Assembly: GCA_963971405.1 (NCBI GenBank)
Contig: OZ020484.1
Span: forward strand, 27,364,770 to 27,428,769
Length of the DNA: 64,000 nt
Direction: 5' to 3'
DNA from: Psococerastis gibbosa
Taxonomy: Eukaryota; Arthropoda; Insecta; Psocodea; Psocidae
Every line of letters begins with the position of its first letter. Positions within the stretch are counted from its first letter, which is position 1. This document shows, piece after piece, positions 1-11,500 of the stretch. The notes beneath the pieces were generated by a model, which saw only the letters and a list, made by a program, of their open reading frames with translations, did no database searches and was not told where the DNA came from. The position numbers and the translations under genes are program-made.

Positions 1-262
1 ATAATTTAAATTAATTTCTTGAGAACGAACGAATTATTTCGTAATTTAAATCATAAAATTAAGAGAAAGACGGCGGGCAAACTTACAAAATAGGAAAAAA
101 TTGAAATAAAAAATGATCAATTATTGAAGACAAGTGGAATGAGTTTTTAAAATATAAATGCAACATTGATGATATTTTCGTCAATGACATTATCAAAATT
201 GAAGAAAAACTGGCAATTGGACTGTCCACTTTTTTCTTTAATCCACTTTTATCATGAATCTG
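1..262 (+). mobile_element. Partial MITE D (3' half), cut by window start
   Basis: The sequence from base 1 matches the interior and right half of the 690-bp element at 47751-48440, sharing the opening ATAATTTAAATTAATTTC, the GACGGCGGGCAAACTTACAAA block and the AATGCAACATTGATG block. It lacks the ~300-bp block present in that copy. The left half lies outside the window. The right terminus is degraded: the other copy ends in a GGAATAGGCGCC-type inverted repeat, while here only a GGACTGTCCAC-like remnant is seen near 250. The small open frame at 83-283 is a by-product of this repeat. Confidence 0.7.
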
Positions 263-364
263 AGTAGGAAATATGGATTTCATCAGTCAAAATTAGTCAT
301 ATGCTTACCCTTTTGCTATTTAATACTCTTTATTTTCTTAATCACATGGTGAACATATGACGTT

Positions 365-611
365 TAGGCGGGTATTCCACATACGTACATCGTCAATGAA
401 AATCATGAAATTGAAGGACATTTCAATTTTTCATTGATGGAGGCCATTGACGCCATATTTTAATTTTAATTTGTTTGTTTGTGATTTACTGATTTTACTC
501 TATGATCAATTGATCATTGATCAATTTTAACAATGGCATAGAGTAAAATTAAAATGTCCTTCAATTTCATAATTTTCATTGACGATGCACGTATGTGGAA
601 TACCCGCCTTA
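365..611. mobile_element. MITE family A, copy 1 (TA-flanked, long inverted repeats)
   Basis: A 247-bp non-coding element with terminal inverted repeats of about 60 bp. The left end reads AGGCGGGTATTCCACATACG and the right end is its reverse complement. The centre carries a second palindromic block, TCTATGATCAATTGATCATT, shared with the B and D elements in this window. The right side is flanked by TA; the left TA is partly preserved. It is a deletion derivative of the longer copy at 14274-14765. Confidence 0.85.
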
Positions 612-1162
612 AGGAATAGGATAAATCCATGACTTAGTTATAGTAAACTCCTATAGCTCTTTGGATAAGAAACGAGGTCCATTGTCTATTGCAGCCACTG
701 ACTGCTGTAGTCGTCAGATTCAGAAGTCATGACATGCACAGTAGTGATACGATCTCTTACTTTCGCACGAAAGTTTATTGGCTCAAGTCACTGATTGTAC
801 AAAGTCGATTTTCACAGTAAATGTCGATCGTAGAGCCGTCTAAAATAGCAGCTAAATTAGTAGAAAATTATCCTCTTCATTTCACATGACATGAGCCCCA
901 AACTAACACCAATTATTAGCCACAGTTCTTGAAGACTTGAACTCTTTCCTGAACTCGGCGTTAGTGACAGCCACATATCAGTCATCAACATTTAGACGAA
1001 GAGTGCTTCAGTGAATGTTTGCGAAATTTGACTTTGTATAAAAACGCGTAGGGTGGGGGGGGGGGGTTCCATTTGCTCTTAATTTGACAAGTCAAATTTT
1101 GTTGATTTTATCTAGCCTATTATAAATATAATATAAATTACAGACCAATGCAAATGTTGTTA

Positions 1163-1375
1163 GGACATGTAGATTAGTGTTACTGACTCTGACTTTCACC
1201 CGAAAGGTCGTTGGTTCGATTCCTATACTTCCTAAATTTTCCGGTCATGCTTTGGAGAGCATGTAAAGCAAGCGGTCCCGGGCATTCCGAGTTGAGTGTA
1301 CGAGAGGGCTTTATAGCCCTATCTCCGCTAGGTTGGCATAGTAATTGATCAAAAAGTCCTTATTTATTTATTTAA
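1163..1375 (+). mobile_element. tRNA-derived SINE, copy 1
   Basis: The head has a pol III type arrangement: an A-box-like ATGTAGATTAGTG followed about 40 bases later by a B-box-like GGTTCGATTCC. The tRNA-unrelated body contains the conserved GAGGGCTTTATAGCCCT hairpin and GGTTGGCATAGTAAT. The 3' end is an A/T-rich CCTTATTTATTTATTT tail. Eight more copies occur in this window, from which the family limits were drawn. Confidence 0.85.
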
Positions 1376-2920
1376 ATGTTTTTTTTTCTTCTTCTAGAAA
1401 CAAGGAAATAATTATCTTCATAACGGACAGAATCAGCAGGAAATAGCTTAAACCTTCAAAGTGTTGGAATCTGCTATATGATATATACCACGCGAGTCTT
1501 TCTAATATTCTAAGAAATGAAATACCAAAAGAATAACTACAAAAGTTTATAAACATATGTTTTATTTCAGGCAACGTAAACGTAGGCTAACTACCCATCT
1601 AATCTGGAGCCATTTTAAATATTTTTAGTGTATAGCATAATATTGCGTTTAGTTTACATGCAGTATTCTTAAAAATCAGAAAAATAACCTAATTTGGCTC
1701 TAGCCTACCTGATATATATATATGGTACAATAGGCCTTAATAATACATCGTTATAAATATTGACAATTTTTGGAATTACATTATTCATGGCAACTATGGT
1801 AATTTAAACCAGACGCTTGGGTAATAAAAATTGCTTTTGCAGGCACGTTCCGCCCTTTTCTAATCTGAACATTCATACAATCGAAAGCTTCTCGAGAACA
1901 TAGGGCAACTGACTTTGGATGAAAAAACAAAAAGAATAAACATACATTACCTACCGGTTGGCTTCTTCCAACCTTCAGCTGTTGCTGTTATTTGTAAACT
2001 TTTCATATATATTATTATTTATTACATATTATATACAGTAGCCTTTATTATATTATATTTATTATCTCCTTTTCGGACCATTTTCAGGAATTAATTAATT
2101 TCGTCAAAATGTCAGGATTTGTTTATAAAATATTTACCTTAATTTGCCTTAAATTACCGTACGTTTTTATTTTGGTTGCCATTCTCCCTGACTTCACCGC
2201 AAGGAGGTATCGTATCTGCATACAGTAAATAAATAATTAATTAATATAAATATTGTACAATATGGCGTTACATAATATCTTAAGTGTGAAATATAAATCT
2301 GAGCTCCTCTACGGATGTAGTTCATTGCCTGCAAGTATAACATATTATCTGCCTTCCGTCTTATGACTTTATTATTGTGAAAATGTACTCAATGCTTCGG
2401 CCGCGTTTTTGCTTAAGAATAAATGAGTTTATAATTTAGCCTTGTTTAATTTTTCATTGTATAGCCTACATTATTTTGTTATAGGTTAACAGATTATTAT
2501 AGTGCATTGTACAGTACACCTAAATAGAATATGTACATTTACATGATATACTGTATACTTTATTATAAACTCTTCTACTATATAACATAATAAAATTTAC
2601 AACACTTCCAAATACCAACTGTCCAAAAATATAGTGTAAGTAGTACGAGACCGTAAATTTACCGACAGCAATTTCAGCCTATAAAATATGAAATTGCAAT
2701 ATGAAACAAAGCGAGATAGGTATATTTATTACTGAGGTAACGAGGCTGCACGGCACTGGTTATGAATATTTTAAGTAGGCAACTGTCATTAAAAAATCAC
2801 CTAACAATTCATAATGTCGACGTACCTATTAATAAATGAGTACGGTCAGGGAGCAGCAGAAAAAAAGGAAACACAAAATGTGCTGGTGACTGAATGTTAT
2901 TGATAGCATACTGTAGCTAC
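1376..2920. other. AT-rich intergenic DNA, nothing recognised
   Basis: No exon-like frame, no clear terminal repeats and no tandem array were seen. The short open frame at 1368-1574 begins in the SINE tail and has no recognisable protein features. Confidence 0.5.
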
Positions 2921-3330
2921 CAGTGGCGTAGCGTACCTTTGTCTGTTTGGGGGCCCCTATGAAGGGTTACGATTTCACACAAAAGAAAAAATGTTTTGCA
3001 TAAAATTAAAATCATAGTTATATTAGTAGACCTATATCTATCACTTTTTCCAAAAAATTTACAAGCAATCCAAATTAAATATAGGCTACACTCTCCTTGC
3101 CATTTTTTTCGCCAACCTGATTTATTAATAATGTAGGGTGTTGCCAACCTTTGAACGTATACGCTTTACGCGGGAAAAAGAGAAATTGCTTTTTTTTACT
3201 TTTGTCATTTCTGAAATAATAAAACATTTGGGAAGTTTTTATAAGTGTATGCTTACGCACGTCGGGGGCCCCCGTGGCCCGAGGGCCCCGTAGAATTGAT
3301 ACGGCAGATACGGCGGTAGCTACGCCCCTG
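2921..3330. mobile_element. Non-autonomous hAT-like element
   Basis: The element starts CAGTGGCGTAGCGTACC and ends GGTAGCTACGCCCCTG, the inverted-repeat type common in hAT elements. It is flanked by an imperfect 8-bp target duplication: gtagctac at 2913-2920 and gtagctct at 3331-3338 (6 of 8 matching). The interior has GGGGGCCCC-rich stretches near both ends and no transposase. Two short minus-strand frames at 2917-3147 and 3075-3260 are chance frames inside it. Confidence 0.8.
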
Positions 3331-3534
3331 GTAGCTCTACTATGTAGCTAGAGTGTAGAGTGTCATCCAATTGAATGAAAGAAATAAAACTGTGTTTCTT
3401 CGATGGACATAGAACCTTTCCGTTATTCGAAGAACACAGTTATTTATTTTTGTATTTACGTTTACTAATTTGAATTGAAGCAATAAGCTACACAAATTGC
3501 AATGTAATAATGTCCTGCAGAACTTTTTATGGGC

Positions 3535-3760
3535 CCAGGCCTATTTGTAGTAGCCCACAGGTCCCTTGTCGAATGCCAACAACCCCATGGATTTCGGACG
3601 TTATTTGTATTGTTTCCGAATAAATTTTTGGCCATTGGCAAACTGGAATACGTTCACGATGTCAACCTACACCGGCTACAAGCGATAATGCACAAGCTGA
3701 GACAAGCTTACCATTAACGCAATGAGACAGGCAAAAGCATGACTTAACCAAGTCAAGCTA
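3535..3760 (+). repeat. Unclassified dispersed repeat X, copy 1
   Basis: The stretch containing CAACCTACACCGGCTACAAG, then GAGACAAGCTTACCATTAAC, is found again in reverse orientation at about 35810-36010 with many substitutions. Similarity extends across roughly 200 bp, including ATTGGCAAACTGG. No coding signature or terminal repeats were found. The class is unknown; an old SINE or an element fragment are both possible. Confidence 0.55.
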
Positions 3761-3938
3761 CACCAATAACTATTACAAATCTTACATTCATCATTCGTTT
3801 GAATTAACCAACATACCAATTCTTGTCATCCAGTGCGAGTCGTTGGAAGCTGCCAACTCACTATTGGCAAACTACAATAAGTTGAACCATACGTCACAAC
3901 AGAAAAATCACGATAAGTTGATTAAAGCATGCTGTGTC

Positions 3939-4044
3939 AGTGTTACGCGAGCAACAGCCATTTTTAAAGTGATATTGTATCTGTGTGAAAGCTCAATGGC
4001 ATAAGTTACATCATTTGTAAGATGACTGTTGTTCGCGTAACACT
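3939..4044. mobile_element. Short palindromic MITE (106 bp)
   Basis: About 22-bp terminal inverted repeats: AGTGTTACGCGAGCAACAG on the left and CTGTTGTTCGCGTAACACT on the right, with one mismatch in that span, around a ~60-bp unique centre. No second copy was seen in this window. Confidence 0.6.
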
Positions 4045-4842
4045 TGAATAGTGTGCCTCAGTCGATGACTTACTGTGACTTTTATGCTGCGACGTATGAT
4101 GCAACTTATAGTGTAGTTAACGAAAGCAACGTCATATACGTATAACCCACGAGTATATGACGGTACAGTAGCTAATGTCGTTTTCTGGTGAATTTCTCAT
4201 CAATGGAAACATTAGCAGGATGTAATCACGGTGTGATATCATGGTCATAATCGTCATATGTTTCTACCATTTATAAATATTTTGACAGTTTTCGCCGTGG
4301 TTTTATCGTAATGTGCATCATAATTAAATAACCTGAGAGTACCACAAAATGGTTACACCATGATAAAGGGTCGCTCCCGAAGCCACTTTTTTTTCTCATT
4401 TGAAGAAAAGGAAGTTGCTTGCAAGTGGTCTTGGGCAAAGACGTTTACTACAGTTCTTGCCGATTAAGGGGTCTTAGGCAAAGACGTTTACAAAAATTCT
4501 ATCCGAACCTCAGCTTGCCCAGCGTATTGCTTGCGTTTTCAAATGCTTAGGGCAAGACACCTCAGCTTCCTGGACATGTTACAGTGTCTAGAGACTTGCC
4601 AGAAAGTTGCCTCGCCACAAGAATTTCGCAGCTCAAGACTTTGATAGAGTCGTACATTAAGGAAGAGAGGTTCCTTGTGCCTACATATTCGCGTCCAAGA
4701 TACTTCTTAGTAAAGGGTTTCCAGCTCAGATGATGCCGACTGCCACTGCCACTGCGTCCATACACCCGGTTTCTTACGTCTTATTATATAATGCACCTTA
4801 CCATATGGTAAACAAGGCGAAACTATAAACATATAAACATAT
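4045..4842. other. 3' flank of the TMEM272-like gene
   Basis: Mostly unique-looking sequence. A near-identical 20-base unit (GGCAAAGACGTTTAC core) occurs twice, near 4433 and 4480. The small minus-strand frame at 4562-4765 has no recognisable features. Nothing else supportable. Confidence 0.4.
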
Positions 4843-4848
4843 TTTATT
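4843..4848 (-). promoter_or_regulatory. Candidate poly(A) signal AATAAA of the TMEM272-like gene
   Basis: TTTATT on the plus strand reads AATAAA on the minus strand, 228 bases beyond the stop codon at 5077-5079. It is the nearest canonical hexamer I noticed downstream of the stop and would give a ~250-nt 3' UTR. In AT-rich DNA such hexamers are common, so this is only a candidate. Confidence 0.45.
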
Positions 4849-5076
4849 AATATTACAAACATTAGAAGGTGTTTACACACGGGTATGGTGTTTTTACATT
4901 TGGATCGAACGATTTAACAAGAGTTTTAGTGTAGCATTTAATTCCCACTAGTTCGGCAACTACACTTTCACTAAGTCACAGCTTACGGGCTCATTAAAGC
5001 AACTAACAGTGCTTTCCGCGTGTTGAATATAAATAGCGCAGACGGGCCTTAGCCCCTGCGCTACACTCCTTGACTA

Positions 5077-5534
5077 TTATTTGTAACGCACCACTAAAGG
5101 GCACGAAAACACGTAACACGTCGCCAAGACAATTGTAAGACCCAGAAGGGCCATAGCTGCAAGGTACACAACCACCAAATGTAGCAGCGAAAATATGTAC
5201 AGTGGCTTGGAGCACCAGTGGTTTGGTTCGAATAACGTTTTTGGCTCGAAATCTGGGTAATAGATGCGAAGTGTCCAGTAATTACCCAGACCAAACCAAA
5301 TTAGAAGGAAAATAGTAAGGGCTGCTGACGCGACCCTGGCAGCAATGTTGCTAGCCATCAAGTTCTCTTCGTAGCTTGAAGAGGGTGGATCCACGATGTC
5401 GAGGGGTTCGTAACGGCGCGAGCGGATCTGGTCCCATACGAGCCACGCCATTCGGATCGCTCCAAAAGAGCCGCCTACTACCATGTAAACTGGCAGGTAA
5501 GGCTCTTTTGGGCAGTCTCTGAGATAATTGACAC
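5077..5534 (-). CDS. Exon 4 (terminal coding exon) of the TMEM272-like gene
   Basis: Encodes residues 471-621 plus the last two bases of Gly470. The acceptor is TTTCTTTGTTCCAG just above 5534. It covers the conserved CPKEPYLP motif, TM2, a polar loop with RSRRYEPLDIVDPP, TM3 containing WFGLGNYW, the NHWCSKPLY motif and TM4, and ends FSCPLVVRYK then stop. The open frame continues upstream to 5631, but those extra residues are intronic: the acceptor and the family alignment both place the exon start at 5534. Confidence 0.9.
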
Positions 5535-8500
5535 CTGGAACAAAGAAAAATCGTCTAAGTTTTAAGGGACCACCAAGGGTGGATCGAACCCTGCCCTCTC
5601 CCCATTTTCTTGACCTTTCTTGACCAAGCACTAGTCACAATTAGCTTTTTGGCCATAATTTACAAAATAGTAAATAAAATCATTATTTAACAAAGAATTA
5701 TTTGAACTTACATTGACGATTGTGTCAGTAGTCATTAGAAACATCGAACAATTAGGGTGAGTTAATTTTTATTATTATATATTATGTTATATTATAATAA
5801 TCAGTGGCATTACAGGCGTTATAAATTATTGTACCCTTTTCAAACTTGCATAATAGTGACCAAAAAGCGTTAAACAGCGAAAAATAAGGAACTTCTCATA
5901 ATATACTGTACCCTTTAGATTGTCATGAAAGTTGATAAAATCCGAGTGATTAATGAAATAAAACGAGGAGAAAGAATCCTTTCCATTCTGAGGTAAGTCG
6001 GATTCATTTTTCAAATTCTGACAATGTTATCTTCAACGATAGGTATAACTGGCACTCGAGTAAGTTATAGCTGATTTATTGTCAAACTGACAGCTAAGAA
6101 AGTCCTCTTAATTTGTCAATATGGAGCTCGAGCTTTTGAATTCCAAGACGCCTTGTCCTGGAGGGTTTTACGATAATTCACTCAAGCCGGCATTTCTGGA
6201 GCAGCGCTTTTAATGCCGTACAGCTAACATTGAGGACCCATGGGACGGAGTTAGAATGCCTAACGATTCGAAATTGAGTTAGCCAAAAATATCTAAAGTA
6301 TCCCGAAGCATGATATTTGTGAACCTACATGCCAAATTTCATCAAAATCCACCGAGTAGTTTGCCCGCAAAATCAATGAACAGACAGACAGACAGGCAAT
6401 CGGTAAAAACCACTTTTTTGGTTCCTGGTACATCAAAACGTGTAAATCCGTTGAAATCTCGGAATCGACATTTTTGACCAAAACAAAGTTTTCCTTATAC
6501 TTTATATACTTATAAATTGGAAAGAAAAAAACTAGCCCCATGTAAACACGGTATAACACTGTCGTTTAATGTTTCTACTGTTGAAAATAATATGTTAAAC
6601 ATTTTTGCCTAGTTTACAATATCATAGGGCGCATTTTATTAAACAACCTGAGAATACCATACAGAACTATTAATTGTATATCAATTGAAGGGTCCGGTGG
6701 AAGAAGGTGTAAAGTCATTATTATTATTTTACATTACATTAAAAAGAGATTTCCTCGAAGGTGTTATACCCCACTCTATCACATAAATTATGTATATGAG
6801 TACTAACACCTTCTACCCGATTGTTTAAGTATGTGTGAAATGATGGGCTACCACCTTCTTCCATAATAAAATCTAGTTTCCTAATGTGAGTAAGCACCTT
6901 CCTCCCCCGGACCCTTCAATATGTATAAAATGCAGACGTGTCGGAGTCTGTTACAAACTTTTTGACTACCCCTTGAATATCGGAAATGGAATGCATATTA
7001 ACGGCAAAAGTCAAAAGTTTCTGAACTCACGTGGAGTAGAAACACATGGCATGGCAAATATGCATATATTTGAATGATGGGTTTCTCTCAAAATTGAAAA
7101 AGTTTGACCAATATTGATTCACTGAAAAATATTATTTTAGGCGGACCAGGCAGCCCTGGCTGTTGGCATTTTCTCAATTTCTTTACTAACATGCGTTACA
7201 CGTAACAGATTGTGCAGGACTTATTTCTAGACATGAAAATGATTACAGCAAACTAATTAATGTTTGTCAGTATTTTAGACATATGTAACTGTAAGCCTGT
7301 AGGCTATATAAAATAATTAATAGGAAAATAAGTTTTTATTGAATTTTTCGAACAGGCCCATTTGGAGTTTTCAAGATGCCTTTGATTGCAATCTTATCTT
7401 ACTGCACATGTAAGAAGATAATTTTCATTATTTATAGTACGACCTCCTACCAAATAATTAATTTTTTTTAAGTATTCCGAAGTTAGTATATAATAGGTAA
7501 TTGTATATATATGCATTTTAACAACAATAAGGGGTACATAACGGAAAACGTGGGAATTCAGTCATTTTTTCTTTTATTTATTTAATTTTTGATGCTGTGG
7601 ATGAGATACCGGAATATCATCCACTCCCGAAACGTCTCCCCTTTTCCCTGACTATGGGCTCCACCTTAATTGTTCAATGACCATGAGGCACCTGTCCCTA
7701 ATGACAATTAACGAAGCAGATAATGTAAGTACAACTAACCCTTTGCTAAATAATATAATATCTTAATCATAACAAACCCAAAATCAGGCTACTTCTCAAC
7801 TGGTGCCGAAATATGTCATAATATCCCGCCATAAAAATTATGTCACTTATTTTTAATAAAAGTTAAATTAAATTGGCGAGGAGTATGCACTGAATGTTAA
7901 GAGAGAAAGAAGACAAACTCAATTTCTTACTCAAGAAATTCATTTATCGTACCTTGTAAAAAAATTTCACTTTTCCAACGGAAATGAGCGCCGACATAAT
8001 CCGCTCAAACTGTCAGCAACAGACCCTTTAAAGCTTTTGTGGTTATCACCCCTCATTTCCGTCTTAGCCGCTCACTCAGCCTAGGACACCAGACTAAGTT
8101 GAAACCAGGGCAACCCTGTTAAATAATTCACAATATTTTACCAGTTTCAAGACCTTTCCTCGTTCACCGCAGCAGCTACACGATGCGGGAACCCCATCTG
8201 CAATGACTCTGAGGTCAGAATTAAACATCTCGTTCAGACTGAACATAGTTTTGCATAAGCCCAGCAGACACTGTCTCGCTAATAGCCAGTCCTAACATAG
8301 AATACGAATGGTGCCTAAACAAAATTGTCCCAATGATTCTGACCCGGTTGAGGAAAATTGCAGCATCTTAATTTAGAGTGCCCATGTTTCATGCCGGCCA
8401 GAGATCAACTACTTATGAGTATTCCCGCTGAAATTGCTATAACTTATAACTACAACTCATAACCCTAAGGCGAATATTCCACCGACCTGCTAGTGTTAAA

Positions 8501-11500
8501 TACAAGTACGGTGACGTGGTAGCAGACATTCAAGACTTAGGCGGGGTTTCCACCGACCTCGCATTGCAGAATGCAAATGACATTAACGGAAGTGTTTGTT
8601 TTTCTTTTTATAGAAATCTATTAAAAAGTTTGTAATTAACATGTCCCATGACGCAATTTTTTAATTTTAGTTTGTTTGTTTGTAATTTTACTGTGATCAT
8701 TGATCAATTTTAACTATGGCATAGAGGAAAACAAACATTTCCATCAATGTCATTTGCATTCTGTAATGCGAGGTCGGTGGAAACCCCGCTTAAGTCTTGA
8801 ATGTCTGTTACCACGTCATCGTATTTGTATTTAGCACTAGCAGGTCGGTGGAATATGCGCCTGAAGGAAACCCCGAAGATCAGTTCTATACACGTGAACA
8901 AAAAAGCGATCGGGCGTACCCCGAGCAACGCAAAGGCGGGGATTCCACCGACCGGCTAGGGCTAAATACATCAAAAACGGTGACGTGGTAGCAGACATTC
9001 AAGACTTAGGCGAGATTACTACCGACCTCGCATTGCAGAATGCAAATGATATTGACGGAAATGTTTGTTTTCCTCTATTCCATAGTTAAAATTGATCAAT
9101 GACCATACAGTAAAATCACAAACAAGTAAATTAAAATTAAAAAATGGCTTCAAGTACAAACATTTTAATAGATTTCTATAAAAAGAAAAATTCTAATTTC
9201 CGTCAATGTCATTTGCAATCTGCAATGCGAGGTCAGTGGAAACCCCGCCTAAGTCTTGAATGTCTGCTACCACGTCACCGTTTTTGTATTTAGCCCTAGC
9301 CGGTCGGTGGAATCCCCGCCTAACGGGAAATATCTAGCGGCCAATCCTTTCATCACCAAGAACTAAGAAGAGACCATAAACTTCCATTACCTTTGGGTAT
9401 GCACCGACTAGTCAGGTTGGCTGAGCCTAGAAACAAGGAGTCTCTACCTCGGACACGAAAAACTAAAAAAGTAACCACATAACACTCATCTCGAAAAAAT
9501 AATTTAAATGCACATACAATACATTTACAGTATATATACCTTCAGAGTTCAGACCATAGGCTAGATTGAAACATCTAAACATGTATAACTAACTAGAATG
9601 CTTGATACAGCTGAATAACCTGCTGAAAAAAACATTCTTTAATCAATCAACACTGGTCACAACACTCCACAAATTATTCAAGCATTCTGCGATGCACCAC
9701 CTATTGAAGATTATTGGACATGGAGCTCTATATAGTTATAGGATTTTAGGTGAGAAGTGTTCAAGAAAGATTTGAAAAAAATAACGGGAACGGGATTTGA
9801 GCCAGAAGCTTCACCTTGCATGAGTGGTATGCCGACCACTTCTATACTGTATACCATTCATGTTTAGCTTATTACTATTACTATATAAACGGCTTTATAT
9901 TAGGCGAGCTTTAGCCCCGAAGGGCTACTCTACCAGCTAACCTGTCTGAGGCGCGGTTTCCACCGACCTCTAAGTGCCAAATACACACACGGTGACGTGG
10001 TAGCAGATATTCAAGACTTAGGCGGGGTTTCCGACGACCTCTCATTGTAGAATGCACATGACATTGACAGAAATTTGAATTTTTCTTTTTATAGAAATCT
10101 ATTAAAATGTTTGTACTTAACATATATAACATATGACGCCATTTTGTAATTTTAGTTTGCTTGTTTGTGATTTTACTCTATGATCATTGATCAATTTTAA
10201 CTATGGCATAGAGTAAAACAAAAATTTCCGTCAATGTCATTTGTATTCTGCAATGAGAGGTCGGTGGAAAGCCCGCCTATATTAATGATATCTGCCACCA
10301 CAATTGTTAATTTCTCGATTGTATAATTTAATAGAAATATGCCATATAAATTTATTTATTATTTATTTATCATTTATAAGCTGCTTACCCATGATTAGCA
10401 TGACTAGCGGCAGCGTTGACAGGCACACGAGTATAATCGTCACAGTGGCTGAAAACAAAAAATAATGTTAATAATACTAAGCTACAAGCACGTACCCAGA
10501 AGGAGCGGGGTCAGCCAGTTTTAACCACTCCCTCGTCAAAAAATATTTTTGTACTAAATTGGGTAAATCCCCAAATTTTTGTAATCACACTTTTAAAATA
10601 ATGTCTAGCGAGTCTCATCAATAAAAAAGTAAAAATGTGTAAAAGGTAAACCCTCCTGTTTGCATATATATATGAATCTTCGTCTGTAAAATGTAATCTT
10701 TACGGCTATCCAAATGCATGAAACCCCAAATTTTTTTGAAAAATGTTCCCCAGGGAGACCCCCTACTTTAAGGGTATAACATGTGTGTCACTTACTTATA
10801 CTTGAAAGTTGAAGGAGGCTATAATCTTACTACATTTCATACGAGTTTTGTACTATTGTATAATTCCTGGGAAATGTACTGTACCGTACTGTAGCAGTCC
10901 GATCATGGCGATTTGAGATTATTATAATATCGGGGTTTATTTTTTAATGCCACAGTAGTAAGGTGTCGCGTGACGGTGTTAAAATATGCGCGGGAAATTC
11001 AAATTAATAAATTATTAGAATGCAAGAGAATGGTTGCATAATATAATAATGGTTTAATAATTGAAGAAAATACTAATAAACATTAAAATGCAATGCAGAA
11101 TTTTGAAATTTAATCAGAATTTTAATTAATGTGTCTACATCTAAGGGAGAAACAATTAAAAATTCACAAAAAATATTAATTTATCAATTTGAATTTCCCG
11201 CGTATTTTGCACTCATTTGATAAAAACAATTTAATAAACCCCGGTATTATAATAATCCCAAATCGCCATGATCGGGTTGCAGAAGGTACTGTATGAATGT
11301 TTTGCTTCCAAACCCGTCTTCTGTACAGTTTATGTCCATGCAGATTCTAGTCAGTGTTAGTTAGACCTTATTTCATGTTAAAGTACGGTTAAAACTTTGA
11401 AACTATTTTAATAAGCTAATTATAATAATTATGTACCCTATAGCCTTCTCGCATAGGTCTCTTGGATATTCTAAATCTTTTCAGAGCATGTATTATATGC

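Larger units (their letters stand above)
5535..10388 (-). other. Intron 3 of the TMEM272-like gene (4854 bp)
   Basis: Bounded by donor ATGG/GTAAGCAG at 10388 and acceptor TTCCAG at 5535. It contains, in order, a partial MITE G, an F-element fragment, a 235-bp MITE, another partial MITE G and three composite B MITEs. The remainder (about 5770-6260, 6925-7630, 7760-8465, 9325-9945) shows no exon or RNA gene that I can support. Confidence 0.8.

Noticed and set aside
5535..5631. N-terminal extension of the terminal-exon frame as a separate 184-residue gene
   Set aside because: A consensus acceptor at 5535 and exact phase match to exon 3 show that these residues are intronic.
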